From the NCBI RefSeq assembly GCF_008831285.2, contig NC_045148.1, forward strand, positions 9,305,001 through 9,369,000: a stretch of 64,000 nucleotides of DNA, in the 5' to 3' direction. The notes under the pieces were generated by a model, which worked only from the letters and a program-made list of their open reading frames with translations, had not been told where the DNA came from and did not search any database. Below, piece by piece: positions 49,891 through 61,933 of this stretch (the stretch's first letter is position 1; each line of letters starts with the position of its first letter). This stretch comes from Nymphaea colorata. Taxonomy: Eukaryota; Streptophyta; Magnoliopsida; Nymphaeales; Nymphaeaceae. A program made the translations under genes and the position numbers.

Positions 49891-52800
49891 TCAGATCCTT
49901 CGTCTGTTGTCCACCTTTGCTTTCTTCATGGAAGGACCTGCTTCAGGATGACTACAGTGCTCAGTACCTGTTGATTGTATCTGAGCACGTTCCGCATGAT
50001 AATGCCCTGTCAGTAAATATTCAGAGGGCAAAGTATCGAATGAAAGCAACAACTTAGACAAGCACCAATGCAAAATTCACCTTATCCAGCTTCTCTCTAA
50101 CCAATTGAACTGTCTCATTCATTGACGCCAATGGAAAATACTGTTCAAATAACCAAAGAATGTTTTTGATGTTGGAGATGAAAAAGGTTTCAAGGACAAA
50201 AACTACTGAATCACAACTCATCAAATCAGAAGCAAAGCAAAAAGAACTGCACGAACAAGGTTGCCGTCATGAAATGATGAAGAGATACTAAAGAGATACA
50301 GCACATGTGCTTCCAGCTTACCCATTTAAATAGAAAAAGCTTTACTGTTCAACATCACTACAGTAACTTAGTAAAAAGGCCACATGGCTTTCTGGACCAC
50401 TAATAGAACCCCCCAACAACCCAAACAACCGCACACCCCACACACCACCCGCCCCCAGCAAGCATAATATCTCATTTTCCCACCTGTTTCTCTGATAGCC
50501 TCTCTTTCTGTTCATAGTTATCTCATTTGTTATCTTCTACTTTCCTTATGATGCAGGGTAACAGTATCAAGGCAGATTTGACACCTTACTTCTCTTTTTT
50601 CCTCAAGACCTTGTGGGGATCACAAAGAAACAAAAATTTACGTAGACCTTGAGGGGATTACAAGCACAAAAAATTACCAGCTATCAATCAGAGGAACAAC
50701 ATTGAAACTGCCGATAAAGTAACTATAAAAATAAAGTCACATGGGTACTTTAGTAAGGCCCCTATACCTGCGTCGCTGTACCGTCATGGAAAAACAGGTC
50801 CTTGGACATACCTGATACTTTTTTGGATTAAAAATAATCTTTATTTATATTACTTGTTTATTTAAATGTTGCTCTTATATTGAACTTTTCGTGGTATTTT
50901 TGCATATATAAATATGTATACTACATATCCCCATACCTTTAACATTTTCGTATCGATGCCCGCATCTCCATACCGTACTTGAACCATTCCACCCATCTGA
51001 CTTAGCTTTGAGGATAATGGCATTAAACTATTGTTTCAAGACCAGAGCTTGATGGCAGGTAACGCCAAGTTTGGAGAAAGATCAAATAGACACTATCCAA
51101 GGATCCTTTTAGATCAAAATTCTGGAGCAGCCATAATAGTCCTATAGTATGGCTTCAGTCTGCCAGCTATGATACAAATCAATATGGGAGCCAATGTAGA
51201 AGTACACCCTCCTCCCAAAAACAAAAAAAAGGGTCCTAATCAAATTGCAGTAATGACACTGCAAACTGAAGTCATCATTATTCATAGTTCAAAACAGTCG
51301 AGGAAAGCAGAGTCATCACCCAGTGCCCAAAGCTCAATAAACAAATCCAACTATTTCATGTGAAATCATACTTTGAAGTTTGAACCAACAAACCAACCAT
51401 CTCTAACTTCCCACCCAGACAGAACTTTCATAAAAGAAAGACTCTATGAGCCAAAACAATAGCAAAACGATAAATACCCTTACATGATGCAGGTAAAACC
51501 ATGTGCGGCTAACAGGCACTTTGTAGACATGACATCCAAGCATGTGCAAGAATAGGATACAATCATACAACAAAAAGAGTACTCATCAAATACTACATTG
51601 AAGGGCCACAATACAACCAGCAAGTGATTAAAATTTCATAAAGATTTTCCAATTTAACCATTAATAATTTAAGGCTTACCTGCCCTGAGCTGGATGGCAT
51701 GGAGCTTACATTTACATCTCCACTTGTACTGGATTGGCTGTACAAGAACGGCAAATTGGTTATAATCAAGTTAGACATTCATAAATGGCACAGCTACCTA
51801 AGGAGAAAGAAAGAAATTACTACCCTTCCAGAGGCTTTAACTGATCAAGGACATAATTTTTTTGGTATACAGGTGGCAGTAGAGGTCCGAAAATGTCCCT
51901 TTGTGGAGCTTTAGATTTTGGAGGTTTCTGGTTTCCAGCTGCAAGCCAACCAGGATAAATACCTAAGCAATTAATAGAGTGGAGTTCTGCTACTCTCTTG
52001 ATGAATGTAATTAGTAGTGTCATAATTTAGAAAAGGCGTTATAATATTTCTAGCAACTTGAATATTTTAAAGTTTCATAATCTACATCAGTCGACAACCA
52101 TTTTATCATCACAGGTTGAATCTGGAACCCTGCTACAAACAACAAAGTTTTTTCCTTTGTTTCTTAACACAAGGAAAACCACTCCTAGGACATGAAACTT
52201 AGCTGAGTTCTCGACGTTGTAAAACACCACGGCTGATACCCATTGCCCTAGTTAACAGATTTGCTACTGATCCAACAAAGTAAGCTGACAAGTCCAAAAT
52301 TTTCTACCCTCTAGCTTGACCTGCTTAGACTAGTCCAAGTGGGACACGCATTATTAGCTAAGAATAAAGCAAGAAGTTAGATTGGTGAGTTGGATATCTA
52401 ATTGGAAAAATAATAAACTAAAACAAAATATCCTTACAGTCAGACACCCACAATGTAATCTGCTTAGTACTTCCCTTCTCCTGATTTCCAATTTCTCTTT
52501 TGTGTCTGAGAGTATCTCATATTGAGGTGCATAAGACACCTGGAGTCGGTTCCCATAGAAAACATACTCATCAAGCTTTCTCTTTGCAAACCTGACAGAA
52601 GACAAATAAAGGAACATAGCAGGTTGAAACCACAGGAAAAGAACATAGCATGTTTATTTAAACCACTTCAGTACATGCCAACTAAAAGACAAGCTTCATG
52701 AGAAGAGAGGGAAAAGATATCTGTTGGTAGATGAAAAGAAAAATTTGTTGGTAGACAAAAACAATGACAAAAGATACAATAACACAAAAAAACATGCAAA

Positions 52801-54095
52801 AAGATCATAATCAACAGTTGATGTATCAGTTACTTAAAAACGTCTACACTTTGCTTTTAACGAAGTTAAGACTAGTAGTTAACCTAGAATGATTTTTACC
52901 ATAACGTAAAAAGAATAATATTAGATATGAAGACAATATCAGACAGTTTCCACCTTCCTTCAATTTAAACATGGCAAAAGTATGAGTTATGCAGAGCTTT
53001 CTGGAACATTAACAAGATGCAAGAGCAGTAACGGTATCGTAATTTAACAATGCCATTTATCATTTATGAATAATCCATAAGTTTTTTTGTCTTGTACTGC
53101 TAGCAATCTAGAGACTATAAAAAGGAAAATCGCTTACAACCTGACTATTAAAGGGAACCACAATCAGCTAAATCTTTTGAGGAATGATGAAAACACCAAA
53201 ACCAACTACATTTTGGCACATAGAGATTGTCTATGAGTTCTCATGGAATAAAACATCTACAATCAACAAAAAGACGAATTTTACATGATTTTACTATTAA
53301 TATAGCACTATGGCAGTATCGACGTGTTCGTGGACTACCTTCAAATATTTGACCACTCAGATTGAGAATACATAACGCATCAAGTACAAGCCATTTCTCT
53401 CTTGAAATGAGAGTGGCGACCACTGTGACTAAATCATTCATTTGTTTCTTTTGTGATGGCAAAAGAAACCAAACTTGTTCAAGATGAAGGATCACCTTGC
53501 ATTGCCGACTTGGGAAAACTTTATCCAGCAAACCTCAGTAAACTGCTCCCGTTCTTCTTCATCCAAGATCCTATACCTTACCAATCATGAATAAAATATT
53601 TTCAGAAAAAAGCACGTACCATTGGGGAAAAAAAACCAACAAGAAGGAAATGAAACAAAACCCTTTTTGTGGTTCAGAGGAGAAAACCCACTCAGAAATC
53701 TCCCCGTAGGAGCCGAACAATTTCACCAATTCGTCGATGCATCTTAGAGCAGGTACGTTCCTCACGATCAAATACCTAAAGTGAACAGAAAAAGAAGTCA
53801 CGCCAATACCCACGAGGAAAAATCCGAAGGAGATACAATATATCCCCATAAAATCACAAAAGAACTCTTTCTGGATGATCCGGATATAACAGAAGTCAGA
53901 CCACCGTAGTAAAAAAAAAAAACAAAGAGAGAGACGAAGTAGGGCGAAATCGCGCCAAAGCATAAAGAAAAGGCCGCTTCCAAAGTCGACACACCAAAAC
54001 ATATTCATCCAAGAGACAGAGAACGAGAGAGACCTTGATTCGTCGCAAACAGTGTAAACTCTGACAGCGGGTGGCTCGTCCTTCCACCTCCGCAT
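49891..54095 (-). CDS. RBM48: RNA-binding protein RBM48 homologue
   Basis: Eight exons on the minus strand: 54095-54034, 53775-53692, 53570-53496, 52591-52452, 51938-51824, 51737-51680, 50140-50081 and 49980-49891. They give 227 residues. The start MRRWKDEPPAVRVYTVCDESRY is followed by one RRM (about 22-98): RNP2 is YLIVRNVP and the RNP1 region is TEVCWIKFS. Then come FAKRKLDE, NRLQVSYAPQYE and the family C-terminus ETVQLVREKLDK ... KKAKVDNRRRI. RBM48 works with ARMC7 in spliceosomes and is required for splicing of U12-type introns in maize and human cells. The start at 54095 is the first ATG of the exon. Most donors are weak matches to GTAAGT, but every junction keeps frame and family sequence. 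Confidence 0.9.
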
Positions 54096-55747
54096 TCTTT
54101 CCTCTCTCGCTTCCAATTCCGGGAAGCGCGCGAGTTCCGGGGTAAGTAAAACCCCGCGAAAGATCGAGGGGGAGATACCCCCAACTTAGTCGGCGGCTTG
54201 GTGCTAAATATTTTTAAAAATAAAAAGCACGAACGTTAATAAAAATAATGTTAGAAATAAAGGAAATTTTTCTTCATAAGATTTTCAAGTCCTCCAGATA
54301 ACTTTGTCTTTTTTTTGTGCGCAGGAATTCACATTTGGACAAAAAAATGAACGAACCATAAGACATTATTCAAGAAAATGATAGTTTAGAAGGATTAGGA
54401 ATTTAGGGGCGAAACCAAAATTTTTTTCAAAAGCGGGTCAAACCATCCGCGGGTCGGGCCAAGAGGAGAAACGGTAGCGCCAAGAGGAGCAACGGTAAGA
54501 TCAAGAGGAGCAACGGGTCAAGCTAAACTAAAAAAATTTGATTTTTTACATATAATTTTTTTTTTTCTGGGCTCACCCGCCCCGGCGGCCCCCCCTCTCT
54601 CTCCCCCTGAGAAGGACGATGGTAGGCACTAGAAACATCTCATTCCTATTCATCAATCTTTTCTTCTTGTTCGTTTACGTGCTTTGCCCCAATGTTTCCG
54701 AGGAATCAAAACTATATGCGAAATGAATATTTGCATGCACACGTACAGAAAAAGTTGATCACTAGAAAATACTCTCATATTTTTATATTATTTTATTTAA
54801 AAGTATATAATTATATATATATATATAGTTATAATTCATATATTAAGTTATATTTTAAAAAATGTTTTTTTTATTTTACGTTAACTGGGTCGGCCAGGCC
54901 TTGATGCCCGGAGATCTAGTGTCGTGGACATTCAATCAAGAGATGGTGTGTCCCAGAAATGACACTTTTGAGATAGTTTGTCACAACCTCACTGGACAGG
55001 CGTCAGTTTCATATACATGCTCAATCGTTTTTGATATTTCAGGAAACAGTCAATTTCTGAAGTTAAAAAAAGAAAAAAGACAACGGCTTCGTTGGAGTCT
55101 GTTACTTTTAATTTTATATACACAACGGGAGGTTGGTTTTGATAGAAAAACCATAAAATTGCAGAATGCTCCTCAATTTTATCGCCTCAGGGACATTTGG
55201 GGAATGAAATTTGTGGCTATGTCACATCAGACCCTTCTTTGAAAATTAATTTCTTAAAAAATAGAAGTTCCATGGTGAGGGAATTTGACCGGACAGTTTT
55301 CCTTGTCAAAATCGTCGTTTGGTTAAAAAGTGATAAAGCTCCAAAATGGAATTTGCTTAAGCCAATGAGCATTTCACGAAAACCTTTTTTTTGTCCTGAT
55401 TCAATGAATCTGGACAAAGTTGCGGGTGCGGTCCATGGATCGCACCCTTCTTTAATAAAAGGGATCGTGATCGGGGGGACCAACCCATTACTGATCCGGA
55501 TCTGGTCTCAAGATTCAGTTGGGCTAAATGGGAAAGCAAGGGGATTAATCCTATCACTCAAGTGAAAGCCCAAGCTTTATTTTATGTTATGGTCTATCAC
55601 AGATCTTCATGGACTTAAACTAAATAATCTACTAGAATCATATGGGCGAGCAAAGTCATTTAACTTATGTAATTACATTTTTTTTCAAATTAAAAATAAT
55701 CTACGCGGGAAAAATAATTTATTTTTATTTGTAAGGTTGAGGGCGAG
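54096..55747. other. Intergenic DNA between divergent RBM48 and translocator genes
   Basis: The left end is the RBM48 promoter. It contains the dispersed repeat at 54405-54600 and AT-rich sequence with (TA)n near 54810-54830. The frame at about 55197-55565 has no recognisable family or codon pattern, so I did not call it a gene. Confidence 0.5.
54405..54600 (+). mobile_element. Short dispersed repeat, copy 2
   Basis: Starts AGGGGCGAAACCAAAATTT, then carries three tandem variants of CAAGAGGAGCAACGG, a tract AAAAAAATTTGATTTTTT and a GC-rich end. The order matches the minus strand of 14420-14580. The triplicated unit is present once in the other copy. Confidence 0.5.
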
Positions 55748-56088
55748 TAGGGGGTGAACATGAGTCGGGTCGAATCCGAGTTCAATCAAGTCGAGCTCAG
55801 CTCAACTAATGAAACCTCGAGCTCGATGAAAGCAGCTCGACTCGGTAGTTATGTATTGAACTCGAGCTCGACTCGATTGAGGTTTGACAACCTCATTTGA
55901 ATAAAATTGATACTCATCGTTACGTTGAACTCAAACTTGACTCGATAAAGACTCGACAAACTTGTTTGAATAGAATTAAGTTTGAACTTAACACGATTAT
56001 TTGAACGAGTCGACTTCAACTCGATGAATGAACCGGCTTGAAGGAACCGAGCTTTAACGAGTCGCTCCACTGGTTGTTCACCACCTTA
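55748..56088. mobile_element. GAGCTCGA-rich element, inverted relative of 40113-40779
   Basis: Begins TAGGGGGTGAACATGAG and ends GTTGTTCACCACCTTA, whose complement starts TAAGGTGGTGAACA, giving imperfect inverted ends. The interior segment reading TTTGAATAAAATTGATACTC then ATCGTTACG is the reverse complement of the repeat unit inside 40113-40779. It lies about 350 bases before the translocator ATG, so it forms part of that gene's upstream region. Confidence 0.6.
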
Positions 56089-56438
56089 GAGTTTAGAGCG
56101 GGAGCCGACTTGAATCACCGATTGGGTTTAGATCCAAATCTTAGAGTTCGAGTTCGGAGGCCTTTTGAAGTTTTTGAGGATGCTGACAGCTACGCCATTG
56201 TCACTTGTCAGAAAGGAACCGCCAGGTCCACAAGCAGCCCCCGCCCGCGACCACCAATTTCTTCCCGGCGATGTCCGAAGCGTCGCCTCCTCTCGGACTG
56301 TCTCTAGCAGCCCACAGATTCAGAGCAGAGCACGGAGTGGAGAGAGAGAGGGAGGAAGTTCGAAGCTCCTCGTTTCTATCTACAGAGAGGAGGTCGCAGT
56401 CTTCCTCTCACTCCGTGTGAGAGAGGGAGGGAGGAAAC

Positions 56439-59400
56439 ATGCAGAGCGGAGCCATAGCGTTCTCCTGCTGCCAACAATCTATTTTCAAGAGGACTAGACA
56501 CGACCTACTGACACTAGGAAACCTCTCCAACTCCGGAAAGTCTTTCCATCTCAGCAGGGCAATCTTCTCAAAGCCCCGCACCCTTAACCGTCTTTATTTG
56601 GTTTCTTCTTTCTCTCCGGTCGAACCGGAGAAGAATGGCGGGAGGAGGATTGTGCTCGTCAAGGCGGCATCTGTGCCGGAGAGCGTCGGAGGGGGCTTCC
56701 CTTTACCGGCCAAGGAAACATCTCAGACGCTGGTCCTGGGATCTCTGTTTGGTCTTTGGTATCTGTTGAATATCTTGTTCAATATCTACAACAAACAGGT
56801 GAGTGTTTCAGATGCTTCTTTTGGCCTTCGAACGACCTTTTATTTTGCGTTGTTGTTGTCAAGTGATTCTGATGTTCATGCAATAACGTTTGACGGGTGT
56901 TGGGCAAATGGCATTGTTTTCCCCTTTTGGTGGTGGCATTGTCACTGTATGGATGTATATCTGCAACTTGTTACTATTTTTATGCTTCTTATCGAGAACG
57001 TTGGAACTAAATAATCAGTTTGTGGTTTAGTATTTCTTGGCAAGCGTTTAATTGCACGGTGTATCCATCCGTACTTTTAAATCCAGAAGAATGGGAGTTT
57101 AGTTCGAGGAGTTCATGTGTGCTCCGTTTTTATCGATTACAAAAAAGCGGGAAGAAGATTCTTTAAAATGTCAAATTTTCACCTATGACTTGACAAGGTA
57201 CTGTTTTATAAAAAGGAAATAGTTCTGTATCTGTTCTCATGGCTAATTCCTTCTAAAGATTGCACGAGCCAAATCACTTACTTCTCCGATGCCCGTTTAA
57301 GAATAATCATTCCTACTCCATGAAACTTAAGGAGTGGTTGTGCAGTATATTCTGTTCCCAGATGGTCTTTTCATCAACACCCCCACTAGTAATGTGAAAC
57401 CTAGCCTGTGAAGATGTGAGAGACAGGTTCCTGATTTCTTGACATTCATGTCGAGGATAGCTTATAACTATGAAACCGTTCACATTAAAGAGCTGAAAAG
57501 TCTATTGGATATTGTTTTCTATCCAGTTTTTCGACAGGATACAGCCTGATTTGGTGTCAGCACAATCGAATGTTTAGTAGATAAATGCATATGCCCTATG
57601 AATGCTCCCCTCCACTATGTAGTTCTCAGCCCCTGCTTTGACTATCTGAGCCTACAAGATGGGATTCAGGGGTCACGTGATTACATTGAATGACTTGAAT
57701 GGTTTTAGTAATAGCAATCAATAATGATATTTTTAATCTTCATTTTCAGCTTTCTCCTCTTTCGCAAAGTAGTCAATATGTTTTTCTGTTTGCTTCATTG
57801 TACGACTTCTCTGTATATGACACTTCGGACTAAGAAAGGAACACTTTGCTTCCTAAGTTTTTTGCTCAGCCGAAGTGTCACATTTTGTTTGCGTTGCTGG
57901 CAAGTCACGATAAGACTCGTTAATGTTATTGGCGAATATTGTTTTGTCGCGAACCATGAACTGCATCATCTTTCCTTACCTATGATGACCATTTTAAGTT
58001 TGTGTTTTCAAAATATCATCACAAAAAATACTAGAAAGCCTATTCTTGTGTTACTCTTGTTTGCTGTTGATCTTTTCAATATTTAAAATTCTAAGCTTTC
58101 CTAACATTTTTCTTAAAAAAAAACCAAACTTTGCTCCTGGGGAAAAGTGCTTGCAGGGAAATTACCAAGGGTAACATGATGATCACATATGGAGTGCAGC
58201 AACAGCTCTAACTAAGCAATGGAATAAAAACTATAGGAACTGTGTGGAAGAGACAAACAGCCGCAAACTCAAAAGCTAATTACAAGATTGTTGACCTTTG
58301 TCTGTCAAATTTACTCCATTTGTCATAAAGTTGGTTGTAGCTTACTAGCCCTTGTTATGCCTTTTTTATTTCAAATCTTGGCTTTTTTATGTTTGAACTT
58401 GTGTTCTAGTTGGGTTATAAGAGCATGACTCTGTTTGCACTGACCAGTGTTTTAGTAGCAATACTCATTTATCTGTTTAACTGCATGGGAATTATATTAA
58501 GTGGAAATGGGCTTTACACAGGTCCTGAAGGTTTATCCTTTTCCAATAACAATGACAAGTTTTCAATTAGCCGTTGGATGTTTGCTTATTCTGTTCATGT
58601 GGATAACCGGTCTATATAGGAGACCGAAGATTAATTCATCACAGGTACTACTGCAAATTTTTGGGTGGCTAGGTTATAATTCTTGTTTTTCATTTTTCAA
58701 ATGGATCATGACACTATTTTCTCTTAATATCTTGCATTTAGCTCATGACAATTTTACCTTTGGCAATGATACACACATTGGGAAATTTGTTTACCAATCT
58801 GAGTCTTGGAAAAGTTGCTGTTTCCTTCACACACACAGTCAAAGCTCTGGAGCCATTTTTCACTGTTGTTCTTTCTGCAATGTTTCTTGGAGAGGTAAGG
58901 TTTTTAAACATCTTACTTTATTGAAATTACTGATCTCACATGATTGTGTAGTTATGGTAATGCTTTCCCAGATTGATATACCATTTGTTCCATGTTGTGG
59001 AGCATTATCATATTATAGTCATTGTGGGTGGCATTCATTTTTGAACTAAGAAAAGTACCCTTTCACGTAGTATAGCAGGTTCTGAAAGTTAATTTTGTGT
59101 ATGACTACTGTATGTCTCATCCTTATTCTGTCTTGAATATTCATTATATTAGCAGATTAGTCTGAAAGGATACATGCTTGAAGGAACAGCATTGTGTTGT
59201 TTGGATTTTGCTTGCTACTTGTTACAAGTTTTATGCAATTTTCTTTTCTTGTCTTGTTGTCTCACCAAAACTCTTAGTTAAAACTCTTAGTTCCTGGGAG
59301 GATCAAATAAAAATTCCAGTGGCCATGCCGTTCTCAAGCAGTTCCTACCTTTGTTTTTCTTGATTCAGTTGTAGCTGTAGAATGTGGATGTGTATTAGAA

Positions 59401-61014
59401 TATTATTTTATGTACTTCAGTAAAGTAAAATCTTTTTCTGACATATAGGTGTTAATAGGAAGAGAAATCCCGTCATTGGATACAGACAAAAGCAGTTTTA
59501 AAGGATGTAGTGACCTAGCAAACCTGTGTCTGAACCATTGAACGACATGTCAAAACAAATTCTCTTATTTGTGCACTGTATAAGGAACTTCTATTCAAAC
59601 TGTTAATTCTAGAGTAATGAAATTGTATTGTGGACATACATACTTCCAAGCCAATTCTAGGCATTTTTTTTATAACGGTTCCTTGAATTGTTTGTCAATT
59701 TATTATACATACTGTTTTAGAAATCAATTGCTGTATGGAAGCATATAAACTGATGGATCGTGTTAGTAGCTGTGGAAAGTAGAAACAACCTTCATCCATG
59801 TTATTCAACAAAAGATACTGCCCTAGAAATTTGAAAATTATCAACTGTGAAGAAGATGGCATTGCCAGTGTTCATCAAAGTTATTCAGGAATATGTATAT
59901 TCTTGTTGGGAATGCAAGTTTGTTTGAAGGCACATTTCTGTATGAAACTATATGAAAGATGTACAAGTCCAGTCTATCTGTAGTTCAATCCATCTGTACA
60001 TCTGAAAAGACCCAAAATGGTGGCCCTTGGTGTTGACCGGGATCATGTTACTAATTACTGAGGGGTTCAGCACAGTCCGAGTGTTTATTTTTCTAGTGTA
60101 ATGTGTTGTCTTGGCAGTAATCCCACTTCTCTTTTTGGAGCTTCAGAAGCACGAGAAAACTATTCTCTGAAATAGGGAGAGCATGTGATACTGACTCAAA
60201 CTTATATATTCTAGATAGAGAAAAGGTCAAGTGCTATCAAACTTTGTTTGCAAGCCCACCGTTACATCCACATGATTCCATGATTAGCTTCCTCGTCAAT
60301 GTAAGTTGATCAATGTGATGATTGTCTTCTAACTTCCATCGTAGGATTATGCAGTTTACTTTGTCCGAGTATGACATGCATGCGTATATATATGTTGTCA
60401 ATATATCTATATTATACATACTGTTTTAGAAATCAATTGCTGTATGGAAGCATATAAACTGATGGATCATGTTAATAGCTGTAGAAAGTAGAAACAACCT
60501 TCATCAATGTTATTCAACAAAAGATACTGCCACAGAAATTTGAAAATTATGAACTGTGAAGAAGATGACATTGCCAGTGTCCATCAAAGTTATTCAGGAA
60601 TATTTATATTCTTGCTGAGAATGCAAGTTTGTTGGAAGGTACATTTCTGTACGAAACTATGTGAAAGATGTACAAGTCCAATCTATCTGTAGTTCAATCC
60701 ATCTGTACATCTGAGAAGGGCCAAAGTGGTGACCCTTGATGTTGAACGGGATCATGTTACTAATTACTGAGGGGTTCAGCACAGTCCATGTGTTTATTTT
60801 TTGGGTGTAATGTGTTGTCTTAGCAGTAATCCCCCTTCTGTCTTTGGAGCTTCAGAAGCACCAGAAAACTATCTCTGAAATAGAGAGAGCATGTGATACC
60901 AACTCAAACTTATGTGTTCTAGGCAGAGAAAAGGTTAAGTGCATGAAACACGGATATCAAACTTTCTATGCAAACCCACTTACACCCACGATTCCATGAT
61001 TAGCTTCCTTGTCA

Positions 61015-61050
<36 letters not shown>

Positions 61051-61872
61051 GATTTTCCATCTGTCCATTATGTTGCTTCGGCAAGAGACTTCTTGTTTGT
61101 TTCTTGAGTCATGCTTGACTGCTTGGATGCATTATCCAGGATAAATATAGCCAGACAATGTTTTTTAGCTGCCACTGCATCTCGTGTTTGATTGATTATG
61201 ATATTATTTTCATGGTGCTCTATCTGTTGGGAAAAGGAACAGTCTGGCCTTTTCATCTTCTTCCACTTTTTCCTGTGCAGGAAGAGCAATTCCAACCAGC
61301 ACAGGATCACCTAATTTTATTCATACTGGTCCATCAAGAGAGAGAGAGTCTCATCTCTTCCTGCAAATCTGACAGTCGTGACCATGATAATCATTAGTCT
61401 GGCCTTGAGTCAAAGTAGCATCTGTACAGCCCCTCTTTGTCTTCTTCTTACTTCTGCAGTGAAATGCATAATTTTTCTCATATCACGCATCCATGGAAGA
61501 GGATAAACCCTGGTTTGCTATCTATTCTTCTACTGTCTCTTCTGCAAAACCACAAATCACCTTCATTGGTAATAAATTGTTAGTACTTTTCTCTGGATTT
61601 ATTCAGAAGTTGAAGAAGCTTTATTCCATAGCCACTCATATTCTTCCTTGCATTTCTGCGAGAGCATGAAGTACCAACATGGAAAACCCTAATTTTTCCA
61701 TGACTTTCTGTCTTCATCCTTACATCCATATTCCTTCATGGTCTTAGAACAAAGGATGATATTCTCTTCCTCCCAAGGGGATGAAGCAACAGAAAACCTG
61801 GAGTTGCGCCAACTTGATGGCTGGATAGTTGAACTTCATCTGTATCTGTGACCATTCTTGCTGAATGTCACA

Positions 61873-61933
<61 letters not shown>

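Noticed and set aside
49891-54095. U12-type introns within RBM48 or its neighbours
   Set aside because: I checked every donor in the predicted gene models for ATATCC or GTATCC and found none. All introns look U2-type.
55197-55565. 122-codon frame before the translocator gene
   Set aside because: No recognisable motif, no good start codon and no splice context. It lies in repeat-rich DNA.
59798-60692. Two similar 61-codon frames in the translocator intron
   Set aside because: They are the same stretch in the two units of the 709-base tandem duplication, lie inside an intron, and show frame-neutral substitutions.
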